Shown piece by piece: positions 20,375 to 31,545 of a stretch of DNA of 64,000 bases (within the stretch, counting starts at the first letter, position 1; each line of letters opens with the position of its first letter). The DNA lies in the NCBI GenBank assembly GCA_024449915.1, contig JAMZAV010002193.1, forward strand, positions 46,328-110,327, given 5' to 3'. Position numbers and translations under genes: made by a program. The notes beneath the pieces were generated by a model. The model ran no database searches. It saw only the letters and a program-made list of their open reading frames with translations, and had not been told where the DNA came from. Source of the DNA: Sweltsa coloradensis (taxonomy: Eukaryota; Arthropoda; Insecta; Plecoptera; Chloroperlidae).

Positions 20375-22720
20375 GATTTTGTTCGGTCTCTTGTAAGCCT
20401 CAGAATGAAAATAGGAGCCTCGGACTTCGATGCGTGAAAATTCGTGAAAGGTTGTGCCATCAACTATGGCCATAAATTGGCCCGTATCAAAATCTTCGCA
20501 CCCTTTCCCGGTACCAAACGTCGAGATACCGGTATCTGAAAGTGACTTCGTTCCCTGTAGGCACCTTGAGAATGATTCTACTTTCGGTCTCAAAGTCAAG
20601 ACAGATTGCAATGATTGCAAGCCGCTGCGTATTATAACCTTTCTGCAAACTTGCTTGACAACGCCTTTTGGTCCCTGGACAAGTTTTTGAAACGAGTGTA
20701 TACCCGCTTCGAAGGGGAAAGCAGACGTGGCCAGAGGGGACCACTCATTCGTACGGACTGAGTGAGGTGTGTCATTAAGTGTACGTTGGAACTCATTGCC
20801 TCGTCTCCATAAATGATCTGCATTTCCCCAACGAATCTGTACAGGAGTTCCTCTGCCCTTGATATTGATGCGTCGGTTAGTACAGTCGCCGTCAACAGAG
20901 AGACACTTACAACTAACAGTGCCAAGTGTTGCAGGTACCTAATGGGAAGTACTCCGGTGAGTATTGGAAGGCAATAATGGCAAAGAAACATCCGCCATTC
21001 TGTTGCCTTCCAGTTCGCCCTTCCTTTAACCCACGTGGAGTGCGATGTACTTGATTGGGTGGACATATTTATTTAGCCTATCGTCAATTATTTTCTTAAC
21101 TCTTGGCGAAGCTAAGTAATAGGGCATTTGGGGTTTTTCGTCCATATATCCATAAGTTGCCTATTACGCCCTGCAATACACTATGCATATAGTCTGGTGA
21201 AAACCCCCACACTAAGTTGACGCCTGGCATCCACATTAATGGAGTCTCTCGTTTGAACGCCATTGATTTTGGCTTTCGAGTCTTGAGCCTCGCGTATATT
21301 GCTACGTATTTCTTCGTCAGTACGGTTGGCGTAGTCGGGCACACCGAATGGGTATTTAACAACTCTATTTACACTTTTACCTGGGTGGTAACAAAAACTA
21401 CACCTGAAGTACCCATTGAATTGCGTGCTTGTTTGAAGTAGCGGACGAGCAACTGAATCCACAGCACAACAAATGCACGCGAATTTTGATGTAACTTTGT
21501 TTAGTCCCATTTGCCAACTTACGCCTGTGAAGTAAATCTGCCTTGCCTGTGAAACAAACTTGTCCAAGAACATTTTCATGACGGTTCAACTTTGCCAAAC
21601 CAAAGTCCACACAAGAGAGGATTGTTGAACCGGTCTTGGGAGGGAGCTTATTTATTATCAGTTGTATTGGCCACATCGTATTCCGTGAAGATTTAAATAT
21701 CGCCAGCTCTGTCCGTATTGAAATTATATGTAAAGTTGAGCCCTTGCTCTTGATAGAGAAAGCCTCCCAAATCTTCATCCCTTTGTATAATTTAGAATCG
21801 TACACGTCTTTCATTATACCCGCAGCACTCGTTAAAGGAACTTTAAATTTGGTCTCTTACAGTGGCTCGTTCTAAGAAGACTCTAATTTGATGAGCCACA
21901 TCAAGGATTACAAAGTAGTTACCATTTTAAAAATGATAATGTTCTTTCCTGCAAGCATTTACCACAGTTTACCATTTTCTCATTCGTCGGTATTTGACCG
22001 AGCATGCCTTTAAATGACTTTAGGAATGTGTTGCATGACTCGCAGAAAAAATGAAACGTTGCTTTGTTCATGCTCCGCCAAAACATGTTATTAGTAACGT
22101 GTTTGATGGTTTTAGAATTTGTTGGCCCACTATTGTATTGAAAAAGACGATTAGGTCCACCATCGCCTTGCCAGTCAACGCATGGCGTAGTACAAAAGTT
22201 AGAATTAGTAGTACAACCTCACCTCTCGTTAGTCCCGTTTCGTTTAACGGAGCATTCAAATTTTCCATGTCATCCCACTGCACATTTTCTTCCCTTTCCC
22301 TTTCCCCATCTTCATTTTCATCTTCATCTTCATTTTCGTCTTTGTCTTCGCCTTCATCTCCATCTCCATCGCCATCTTCTCCATCACCTATTCCAACTCC
22401 ATCAGCTTCTTCTCCATCACCTATTCCAACTCCATCGCCATCTTCTCCATCTCCTATTCCAACTCCAACTTCTTACTCCATGTTCCTCTTTATTTCGATG
22501 CTCTTCATGTTCCAGAACTCTTTCTTCACCTCCATCTCGATCCATACGTTCTTCTCGCATTTCCGTATCTGAATCAACAGGCTCAGTACGGTTGTCATCG
22601 ATAGCTTCCGGCGCGACTCCACCGTGTACAGCATCTAGAATGAATTGCATTTTATAAATTAAAACATTATTAATAAAGTAAATACAAAATAAATATATTT
22701 GTATTAAGAATCTACCCACT
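20375..22720 (-). pseudogene. EnSpm/CACTA-type transposase, multiply frameshifted
   Basis: Minus-strand pieces in shifting frames line up with the animal EnSpm/CACTA-type transposase. From N to C: an acidic region (22290-22560), 'LTRGEVVLLILTFVLRHALT' (22240-22180), 'WPIQLIINKLPPK' (about 21670-21640), 'QFNGYFRCSFCYHPG' (about 21420-21375), 'SPDYMHSVLQGVIGN' (about 21200-21150), 'NWKATEWRMFLCHYCLPIL' (about 21010-20950) and 'SSNVHLMTHL' (about 20790-20760). The tail 'SEAYKRPNKINN' is near 20390. Cut-and-paste transposition would be its role, acting as a nuclear DDE-type enzyme. At least four frameshifts make it inactive. Terminal inverted repeats were not found. Confidence 0.75.
22290..22480. 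repeat. Acidic-coding minisatellite in the CACTA ORF
   Basis: On the plus strand, units such as TCTCCATCACCTATTCCAAC repeat about three times next to a TTCATC/TCTTCA tract. Read on the minus strand this encodes a Gly/Asp/Glu-rich linker (DGVGIGDGE units, then EDEDENED) in frame with the downstream transposase N-terminus. The plus-strand Ser/Pro frame is its shadow. Confidence 0.75.
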
Positions 22721-22739
22721 CAGTCACTGAACTGATTTT

Positions 22740-24081
22740 GAGTGGGGGACATTAATTTAAAACAGACCAAGCCAACCCTTTGCTTAAGTTTTGGCTTAGG
22801 CTTTGAGGTGGAGGCTACTACGGCTTGTGAGCGCGCTTTGATTTGCTTACCAGAGGTGGGAAGTCCTGATTGCCGGACTGCTTGGCTGAGGATGCTGCCG
22901 GCCCCCAGGCATTTCTGGTGGGTTGGGGAGCTTCCTTGTATCTAAGTGGCACTGCTCTTAGTAGAGTTAGCTGTGTGGGGACCTTGGCTACTTGACCAAT
23001 CATTCGGTCCCTGGCAGTTTTATAAGCATTGCAGCCTCTCCAGTTTGAGGTGGCTCACCATTGCAATTTGCACACTTCGGTGGAGCTTTCCTGTCTTTTG
23101 TGCATTCAGCAGAAGCATGTTCCTGACCGCACTTAACACATTTAAACTTTCTCTCGCAATGTTTGGCAACGTGGCCAACTTTTGGCATTTATAGCACTGG
23201 GCCGGGCCTTTTGGTGCTCTGAATTTTTCGGTGGTGATCACTGTCATACATAACCTTGTTAGTGCTGAGATTTTGTTATTTTCAGTGGGGTCACACTTGA
23301 TCATGAACAACGGTAGAAAGGACTTAGTGCCCCTTTGGCTTCGCAATTGGACAACTTCTTCATAACAGAACGTCTGCTTGGTCAAGGCCCGCCTTGATGC
23401 CTTCAATTTTGGTGTTTTATCTAACCCTCGGATCACCCACTTGCTCCCCCTGTCGCTTAGGGTCGCAAATGAGTGGTATTCAATTTTGTTGGCTTGAGAA
23501 TGCCAGTGGCCATTCTATAATCATTGGCTGATAGGTCGTCAGTTTTGCACTGCTGCCACGTATCTTAAAGGTGTGATTTGATCGTTACAGTTTTCTTGTA
23601 TGGTGTGGGCCAAGGCCGAGAAATTAGTAATTTCTTTGATGATGATGGGGGGGGCGGGGGGAGGGAGCTGTTTTTTACTAACAGGGTCGCCTCACCATTC
23701 ACATCAACTTCGATGTCGGCTATGTCACGGGATTCTGAGCCATCACCTTCGTCATTTTCGGCGATGGACAGTGGCCCAAACATTTGTGGGTAGGAATCGA
23801 ATTGACTGGCTGAGGGCTGCTATGCTTCCTCTTGTAGTATTTGTAGTTCGGCGGGCCTTTATTGAGCTAGCGTTGTTGGCTACAAGGATATCTTTCACTT
23901 TGGTTTTGCTTGTCTCCGAGGAGTGACACCTGGGTCTGAGTTGATTAAAGTCGACAAAACTAATGTTTTTAATTTCGGCGATCTCGCTCGGTTTAAGGCC
24001 TGACTTTCTTAGGCTTATTATCAGGTGGTTTAGGGCCACCATGTTAGTTAGTGCTAGGGTATTTTCCTCGTTTAAGTCCAT
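22740..24081 (-). pseudogene. LINE ORF1 (gag-like, three CCHC knuckles), frameshifted
   Basis: The reading starts at MDLNEENT (24081) and continues through several frames. Recognisable parts are 'FRAPKGPAQCYKCQK' and the zinc-knuckle array around 23190-23070 (CVKCGQEHASAEC, CANCNGE), then an FPPL motif near 22850. This order is that of ORF1 of Jockey/I-type non-LTR elements, an RNA-binding chaperone. Frameshifts lie near 23560 and 23190. ORF2 does not follow; the sequence gives way to the CACTA remnant at about 22740. Confidence 0.8.
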
Positions 24082-25440
24082 TTTGAGTTAAAGAGTCATA
24101 ATAATTAAACTAAGGCAGAGCCTTGGTCAAGGTAAAAATGGCAATTGCCGGGTCATGTTTAAAAGTATATAGTAAAAGGTGGCGAAAGACCAAGTGCAGT
24201 TACAATAGTAAAAATAACAGGGAGTCCCTGACTAAAACTTTAAAAAAAAGCAAGCAAGGCTTGTCCCAATTTAAAATAATGTAAGACTTTAATATAGGCA
24301 TATAGCCAGGTCATGGATAAATTAAAATCTCGGCTGAAGAGAAGCCGGCCGTGTCAGACAGAGCTGACACGTGTCAAATAATGCTCAAAGAGCATAAAAA
24401 GTACGAGGGAGGGAGCTCGGAATTGCGAGAACCTGGGGTGGCTTACCAGGATTCTCCTAACAAGGTCCTACCTAGTTCCCCCCTTGGTTGTCCTGATCTA
24501 GCAGCACCCTACCCCCTAACGGGATAAGGTCGCCGATGAGAGCTCTAGAGCCGACCAGACCTAGCCTAAGGAGACACACAGGGGAGCTCACCCCTACTGG
24601 GTTTAGCCCTGAGTGCCCCCCAAAGAAGAGAGACTGGAAGACTAATCTCGATGGTCTAGCAGTCTTGAAGTGAATAGCCTGGCGTCGCAACTGGCTGCAC
24701 ACCTAGGCTATCCGCGTCTTGACTCGTCCGATGTCGGAACGGGAATGATGGGATGGATGAGAGAGAAATCGATGTTTTGTAACTTTCCCTGTATCACCTT
24801 CTAGGTGAGGGAAAGCTACGACAGATTCAGGGACATGGCCCTTTGCTGTCTTGTTGCGTTTATCAGATGAGTTTGTTGAGACACCGAACCGTCACACCGA
24901 CCTGACCGCACCACGCAAGACGACGGGGGGGGGGGGAAAAGAGTGCTGCTTGTCTCTCACCATGCTATGCAAGGGTAGCTCCGCCAAAGACTGTCAAAGC
25001 AGCTCGCTGTCCTGGGGGGAGCGCGCTTTGTCCTTGGGCTAGAGGGTACGCGAGTGCGTGGTCGAGCCCAGGTTTGTTTCTATCGTCGTTGGGGCGAGGT
25101 TTGCTCCTGTGGAATTGGAGTGGACTGAGGAACTAAAGTGACGTCATTAGGGGGGAAAAGATCATTGTCGTCAGGAACAGGGACTTCTCTGACGGCGTAC
25201 CTGGGGATACTGATGGTGGCCCCATTAATGTGATACGTGATTGAGTCAGCTTGAGGTGGGGCCGCTGTGGAGGTCTAGGTGTGATTTCCCTGATTGACTG
25301 ATACTGCAACCCGTGACCGGGTTGCAGGTATCGGGATGAGAGTGAAGTGGATAGAAGAGACGAAGTTATACTGGTTTGTGATTACGGTGTGAGACAGGTT
25401 GGCTGGCTGGATTGGTACCTGGTACCCTGAGTGGGTTTGT
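24082..25440 (-). other. Probable 5' untranslated region of the LINE
   Basis: Immediately upstream of the LINE ORF1 start, this GC-richer stretch has no convincing frame. A G run of about 11 lies at 24925-24938. I infer a 5' UTR from position only. Confidence 0.3.
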
Positions 25441-26235
25441 CTTGCCGGGTGCCGTCCAGTTCCTGCTCTGTTTAGTGGTTGGTGATGCAGGGTCAGAACC
25501 TGCGACTTATTAACTAGGAGGGGTTTTGCCAGGCTAGGACCTGAGGCTTTGTCGTTAATTCTAGGGGTAAGCTTTGTACAATTAGTACTTTGGCAGTTGG
25601 TGCCGGCGTTTGTTGGGGACCTGTGACAGGTTTCCGTTCGTCCTTGTGGTTTCTATTTACAATATGTACAAAGCTAGCGGCGAGAGGTGTATCCGAGGCT
25701 CTCGGGGTGAGCCCTGGTTTGGGGTAACCTCGGCCGGGGTCTGGGTGGGCCAGGAGTGGAACCTGGGATCTATTAGTTAATTCTACTTTTAGGCTTAGGT
25801 TAGGCAGGGTCAGAACCTGCGACTTATTAACTAGGTGGGGTTGTGTCAGGGTTAGAACCAGAGTCTTTGTCGTTAATTCTAGGGGGTTTGCTTTGTGCAA
25901 TTAGTGCTATGGCAGTTGGTGCCGGCGTTGTGTTGGGGACCTGTGGGAGGTTTCCGTTCGTCCTTGTGGTTTCTATTTACAATATGTACAAAGCTAGCGG
26001 CGAGAGGTGTATCCGAGGGCTCTTGGGTGAGCTCTGGTTTGGGGTAGCACTCCGCCGGGGTCTGGGTGGCCAGGGGTGGAACCTGAGATCTATTAGTTAA
26101 TTCTACATTTAGGCTTGGGTTGGGCAGGGTCAGAACCTGCGGCTTAGTTACTAGTTTGGGTTTAGTCAGGGTTGAAACCTGAGTGTTTTTGCTAATTCTA
26201 GAGGATTAGTTAAAGGACTTGCCTGGGTCTTATTT
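25440..26235. repeat. Tandem repeat, ~318-bp unit, about 2.5 copies
   Basis: GGTCAGAACCTGCGACTTAT recurs near 25491, 25809 and 26127 (GGCTTAG in the last). Each unit also contains GGCAGTTGGTGCCGGCG, TTTCCGTTCGTCCTTGTGG and CTATTTACAATATGTACAAA. The spacing is 318. On the minus strand a Pro/Leu-rich frame crosses the units. Either a repeated coding segment or LINE promoter monomers would fit. Confidence 0.85.
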
Positions 26236-26236
26236 G

Positions 26237-26866
26237 CTAAGTTAAAATAAAGTTAAAACTAGTTTCAAGCGCCCTTGGGGTGGTTATAAGTATTGTCAGC
26301 GGCTGGTTTGTACCAGGGTTGTCAGATGACCGCTCGTTTGCGCGCACCACTATTTCAGCTTGTCCTGGAAGGCCCCCGAGGATACACGTCGAGTCCGTGT
26401 CCTTGAGGTTTGGTAGCGGAGGACAGCTGATGGGTGGTGCCATCTGAGAGCTCAGATATAGTGCGTCAACTATTTGTTTGATGATCTTGTTTGTTGTCGC
26501 ATTCAAGGGTAGTGTCATATTTGAGGGTGTCTGCGCTATCTGGGGCAGAACCTGGGTCGGGGTGTGGCTCCCCATTACCTGGTTTAGCATGCCTGTTCCC
26601 TGGTGTTTTCGGGGTGTTGGCAACGGATCATCGTCGGGGTTCGAATCAGAGTCAGAATCTGATGAGTCTGGGCTTGGTGCGTCCTGGGGGTCTTGGTCGA
26701 TCTCCGGGATGTGGCGTGCCATGAGGATTTTTAGGAGCAGGGGGTGTCTCCCCCATGGCAGACTGCTGGCGCTATCAAAGAGTGGTTGGCTGAGGGGTCG
26801 GTCTTGCATAGTTTTTGTATTTTCGTTTAGCTGTTGCAGAATTCCGGAAGGGACGGTGCTGGGCAT
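26237..26866 (-). CDS. Unknown Pro/Ser/Asp-rich ORF, 209 codons
   Basis: A long open frame with a low-complexity acidic centre (PDSSDSDSDSNPDDDPLP, about residues 65-85) and many prolines. I recognise no domain. It lies upstream, in minus-strand order, of the 318-bp repeats and LINE ORF1, and directly abuts the gypsy fragment. It may be the N-terminal part of a mobile-element ORF1 or a chance frame in GC-rich DNA. Confidence 0.3.
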   Translation of the reverse strand: MPSTVPSGILQQLNENTKTMQDRPLSQPLFDSASSLPWGRHPLLLKILMARHIPEIDQDPQDAPSPDSSDSDSDSNPDDDPLPTPRKHQGTGMLNQVMGSHTPTQVLPQIAQTPSNMTLPLNATTNKIIKQIVDALYLSSQMAPPISCPPLPNLKDTDSTCILGGLPGQAEIVVRANERSSDNPGTNQPLTILITTPRALETSFNFILT

Positions 26867-26890
26867 GTGGCGTAGGTGACGGCATTGGAT

Positions 26891-27500
26891 AGACTACTTC
26901 CGTTATCAGTTCTTTAGGTATACAAACTTTCCACGTCTTTTCATGACTATCGTGGTTGGGTTGATGGTACAGAGTGTCATTATACAATTTAAATTGCTTA
27001 TGCAAAACAGATTCCGTGTCGGTTTTCAGAGTGTTAATGACTTCACTAAACTGAGGGTCGTTCCCTTGGCTAGTTTTTATGTTTCTCAACTTACGCTTTA
27101 GCTCCTTGTTGATATCTACTTGGACTTTTGCGACTACTAACTCCCTGTCTCGACAAACTGTTTCTACTGTCTCTCCTTTCTCGTTTGATGGGAACCAACT
27201 TAAGATATCCGCCACGGTGTTTTCCTTGCCTGTGCAGTGTATTATCTTAAAATCAAAATCCTGAATGGCTAGAATCCAGCGTGTTAGTCTATTTGATAAC
27301 AACCGGCAGTGAAGGATGAAAGTAAGTGCTTTATGGTCTGTGATTACAGTAAGGTCTTTACAACCCAAAACAAAAATCCTGAATTTAAAAAGTGAATGAA
27401 CGATGCTTAGAAGCTCTTTCTCGGTAATGGTGTAGTTAAGCTCGGCCCCCCTTAGAAGTCTCGATGTCATGGATACTACACGTAGCTCACCTTCGTCGTC
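26891..27500 (-). pseudogene. pol: Ty3/gypsy RNase H and integrase linker fragment
   Basis: In a 292-codon minus frame, RNase H of the gypsy polyprotein is clear: 'SRLLRGAELNYTITEKELLS', 'VITDHKALTFI', 'RLTRWILAIQDFDF' and 'GKENTVADILSW'. A charged linker follows, leading to the integrase zinc finger ('CIPKELITEVV'), where homology stops at 26891. RT, protease and the integrase core are absent. The last 303 bases are identical to 43727-44029. The frame is fused upstream to a trypsin exon. Confidence 0.9.
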
Positions 27501-27644
27501 GATACGAAACTTTCCTTCTGTGAGCAGATGCTGTTGTTCTAGTTCGATGGAGTCCAAACAAGTATCTGATGATACATACGACAGCTCCAAGTACTTCAGT
27601 ACGTCAATCAGAGCTCCATGCTCAGTCAAGCCCCAGCCAGCCAC
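27501..27644 (-). pseudogene. Trypsin-like serine protease exon, fused to gypsy sequence
   Basis: A minus-strand exon starts after a good acceptor (TTGTTTCAG, AG at 27646-27645) with 'VAGWGLTEHGALIDVLKYLE' and continues to 'VSSDTC'. This is the chymotrypsin-fold segment between the catalytic Asp and Ser, with the conserved WG and the disulphide Cys. About 30 residues on (LLTEGKF) the sequence passes, without a stop, into gypsy RNase H. The Ser-195 GDSGG segment is not found. It is likely one exon of the gene whose earlier exon is at 52250-52389. Confidence 0.7.
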
Positions 27645-27647
27645 CTG

Positions 27648-27919
27648 AAACAATCATTAATCATCAATCAAACCTAGCTGTGGCTCAAGTTCCAATGGCT
27701 CTTCTTTTATCCAATACTCGCCAAGATCTCCTGACTGCGTTGCCAGTTACAATGGCTCTTTTTTTCCTTTTTTTTAAAGCACCGCTTACCTTGCACCATT
27801 GGGAGTTACGCCACTGCGGCCATGTCCATTGATCCCCTTCGTTGCCTTCTCATCACATTGTCTGCTCGGAAATGTATATTTTTAGGTATTCTACTTTTTT
27901 GCAGAGTGCCAGTTCCTTG
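27648..27919. other. Probable intron/intergenic DNA
   Basis: It lies 5' (minus sense) of the protease exon. A T-rich run occurs at 27761-27776. Nothing else is seen. Confidence 0.4.
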
Positions 27920-28560
27920 GCACTTGGCTCCCGAGTGCATCAAGTGAAATGCACCATTTTACAGTTTGTACATAGTAAAAGAAAAATCCCTCAAAATATG
28001 ATATCTGCGTCAATGTAGTGTCGTCACGATGAGCCTCACTACATATCTTCAAATATTACTCACAACCAATTAATTACACCCCTAGTAGCACATGCACCAC
28101 TATCATCAACACGATTTGAAAATGTCAATGCACCTTGCGTGCAGCTTCGATATGACCTCGCCGCCCCGCACCTTTTGACTACTACCTGCATGCACACAGC
28201 AGAGAGCCTCGCCTCGCAGTCGGTCAGTTGTTCTTGTCCCAGGCGGACGTGTTTTGTCCACGCTCTTCGCTCTGGTCTCATTGGGCCTCCTCGTGTACAG
28301 AGTTAGCTTCTGTTGCTTCTGTATGTGTTGCTTGTTCAAGTCTGCTGTGTTCCCCTTTTCTCATTCATCATTTTTTTAAAATGTTTGTTACTTTCAGGAG
28401 GTTGTCTGCCCCTTTTTCCAAACCCGGGGAAGGGGTTTAGTTCCTTTTTAATTCTCCCCTGCTTGTCAGAGCAGCGCTCGCATCTAAAGTGTTTTTGGCT
28501 CCATCTTTTTTCCGGGTCCGTCCCGCCTTTTATTTAGTGTTCAAAAAGTTTTTGGTTCTT
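27920..28560 (+). repeat. Family A repeat, copy 3
   Basis: It contains GTGTCGTCACGATGAGCCTC (about 28018), CGATATGACCTCGCCGCCCC (28147), CGCCTCGCAGTCGGTC and ATTGGGCCTCC. It is clean up to about 28370, then runs into the low-quality tract. There its continuation is recognisable to about 29890 by comparison with 45180-45310 and 47600-47990. Confidence 0.8.
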
Positions 28561-29309
28561 TTTCAATTAGATTAGGGGCCTTGAAAACGGTTTATTTTAA
28601 CTCTGTTTTTTTTATTGGTTTTTAAGTTCTGCTCTTTTTTCGGCTTGCCAGCACATGGTTTTTTGCTTCTGTGTCACTGAATGTGTTCAGTTAGGCGTCT
28701 GTTATTTTTTAAAAAAGGGCCCTTTTTCCCGCCCCGGGACTGAAAGGGTTTTTTTGTTGCAATACTCAGAAAAGCTCTTGTGATCTCATTTCTGTTTTTT
28801 TTCCCTTTAAATTTTTTAATTTTAAATTTTGGTCTTGTTTTTTTACTATAAGCACTAGCAAAAGGGATTTTAAAATTTTCTTTCCAGAACAAGAACAAGC
28901 AATTTAAATCGATACAATTTTTAAGCTTGCTGGGGTAAAAACCCCCATCTTTTCAAAAGACTAATACTTGTTTTTTTTTTGGTAAAATTTTTAAAATAAA
29001 AATTTTTCGTCCCCTAATACACAATCTATCAAATCGAAACTAAATCTTTTCCTTCAAAAAAAGTCTTTTATACCATAGTATTTTTTTTTTCCTATGAAGA
29101 TAGTTCTAAAGGCCCTTTTTTGGGGACCCCCCCTCAGTAGGCTTTTAAACGAAAGCTGTCAAAAGTTTATTGTAAAAAATTTGATCACCGCATATGTGGG
29201 ACTTTTTCCATATAAATGCTAGTCTTGTGTGTTTAACCAAAAAAAATATAAATTTCCTACTCCTTGTCCCTGAACAAAGGGTTTTATTGCTTTTCCCCTT
29301 TTTTACCGG

Positions 29310-29890
29310 GGTTTCTTTTTTATGTTTTTTTTTTTTGTTTTTGTGTTTGGGTCTCTTTAAAAAAAACCTCTTGTCAAACATTTTTAGTTTCGTGGTAGGG
29401 GTAGAGCTTATGAGTTTGTCCTTGCCCACTGGCTCGTCCCCCAAAATGCCCAAACTGACAAGGGTTTTTTATGCCAATGGCGAGACAATCCTAAAGCCCT
29501 GTCTATCCTTAAAAAAAAAAAAGTAAACCATCGACGGACGAGACGGGGTATGCCCGCCCCCACCCTTAAATTTTTTATCAACCGTAGGGCCCGAAGAAGG
29601 GTTGCAAATTTAAAAAAGCCTGGCAGAAACAACAATGACGGGGCGCCCGGAAACCGGCCCTCGTCCCGTCAAAGGGCCCATTTTGTACCTAAAGGGAAAT
29701 GGACAGACTTTAGCCCCCTGTGGTAGTGAGGAGGGGGAAAGGATTCTACAAGCTGGCATCTTTGTCTTCTTTGTGCCCATTTCTGTATCTTTCCGAGAAC
29801 GACCCTGGGAAACCTTAGGAAAAGGTTGGAAAAGGGGCTTTGCTAAGGGAAAATCTTTTCCCTTCTCTGGCTAGGGACCATGGGGTTTTA
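29310..29890 (+). repeat. Corrupted distal part of family A (copy 3 continuation)
   Basis: Landmarks shared with 47600-47990 are GTGTTTGGGTCTC, AACCTCTTGTC, CACTGGCTCGTCCCC, CCCTGTGGTAGTGAGGAG and CGAGAACGACC. The spacing matches except for homopolymer inflation. Confidence 0.75.
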
Positions 29891-31189
29891 AAAAAACGGA
29901 TATTTTTTTGTAATGTTGTAAGAAAACTGTTTTTCATCAAATTTAGCTTCATCATGGGTTAAAACTATTCGTTCGTTAAAAGGGGACCCCAAAATTTGTG
30001 CTTTCATCTTTTTTTTGTTTTGCTTGCACCCCCTCCCGAGCATTTAGATGTCCCTAGCGTTTTCGGAAAACCCCTTTTCTGAGTTTTTTGAACAGGCATA
30101 CAAATTTAAAATAAAAAAAGGAGATAGGGGGCCCTGAAGGCCCTCTTTCCTTCTTTTTCTTTTCTTTCAGGTTTCCGCTCAATTGTGATGCACTGTTGAA
30201 AACGAATTTATTTTTGACTGTTCGCCCAAAAAGTTTAGACTTTTTAATCGTGTTTTGTAAGCGGGTTTGGTTTCCCTTTGGAATCATTTTTTTCCGGGTG
30301 TATTGGGAAAACTTCCCATTAAATTTTTAGAGAACATTCTCTTCAAAAATTTCCAAAAATTCTTTTTTTTTTAGGGGATTTTGGGTTTTAAAAACAAATA
30401 GAAAATTTTTAAGCCCTCTTTATATCGCAAAAAATTTTCTTGGGTTTTAAAAATCTGTTTTCTTTCATTACCAAATTTTTATTTTAACGGGCAAAACTGA
30501 GTAAAAAATTTCCAGAAATAGTTCACCCAAACCCTTCCCTGTCTGGGTTGTTTCCCTTGAACAAGATTCAGTGTTTGAGCAAAAAAAGGCAGGTTTTTTT
30601 CCTTTTCCCCGAAATAACCCTGGAACAACTTTCACAAATATTGGGACTTTGGGTTAAAACCAGCAAGGGCCCTTTTCTAATGAGTTTCCCCCAGCCCTTG
30701 CAGTTTGGGGGTCAAACCTGAAAAAATGTAGCCAGCCGTATTTTCGTTTTTCTTTTAAACTAATTTTCGTACACCCCTTTTGGGTTGCGATTTCATTTGA
30801 TGCCCAAAAAAAAAGGAAATGTACGGTTTTTTCCCCAAAAAAATTTTTGGTTTTTGGGGGGAAATGGTTCTGTCCAAAGGGGTTTCTGTGTTTTGGGTAA
30901 AAAATCAGTTGCATTGTTTTTTTTAAAAAAACCCTTTGAGGGGACTTTAAATTGCCCGGGGTTCCCAAAATCCTGGTAAAGTTTTTCCGAGATAAATTTT
31001 TCATAAAATGAAACTTTCTGCTTTCGGGCGGGACATTTAAAACCTTTCTTTCTACCTAGAAATGGCGATTTTTCCCTCGGAAAACTATCATAAAAAATTA
31101 AATCGGCTGTGTAAGGGAGATGTTTTTTTGGGTGCCCCCATCTCTAAACATGTAACATTTTTCCACGACCTGGTCGGCTTTCCCAATGA

Positions 31190-31545
31190 ATGTTCCGGAG
31201 GGGCCCTTTTAAAAATTTTTCCCCCCTTTCCCCTTTGACTACCCCCCCCCCCCAAGAGGGGAGGGACAATGACAACCCGGAGGGATGACCCCCACAACGG
31301 AAGACGCCACGGACGGGGGGGAAAACCCTTTCCCCCTTTCCCCATAAATTGGGGCCCGGGTTCGGGAACCAAAGCACGACCTGTCCCCCCCCCTTGTCCC
31401 CCCGCTTCCCCCTTACGTCCCCCCCCTTTGTTTGACAACACGGGGGAAATTTGAACACAGCCCGGAGACGACCACGACTTGGGGGGAAAACCCCTGTTTT
31501 TCCCATCCCTTTTTTGGGGGTGGTTCTGACCAGCAAAAAATTTAA
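31190..31545 (+). mobile_element. SINE-like repeat, two corrupted copies
   Basis: CCCTTTGACTACC, GACAATGACAACCCGGA and CTTGTCCCCCCGC mark one copy. A second partial copy begins near 31460 with GGAGACGACCACGAC and ends at GGTTCTGACCAGC. Both are distorted by homopolymer errors. Confidence 0.65.

Noticed and set aside
22051..22572. 173-codon plus-strand Ser/Pro-rich ORF
   Set aside because: It is the shadow of the acidic Gly/Asp/Glu repeat read in frame with the CACTA transposase on the other strand.
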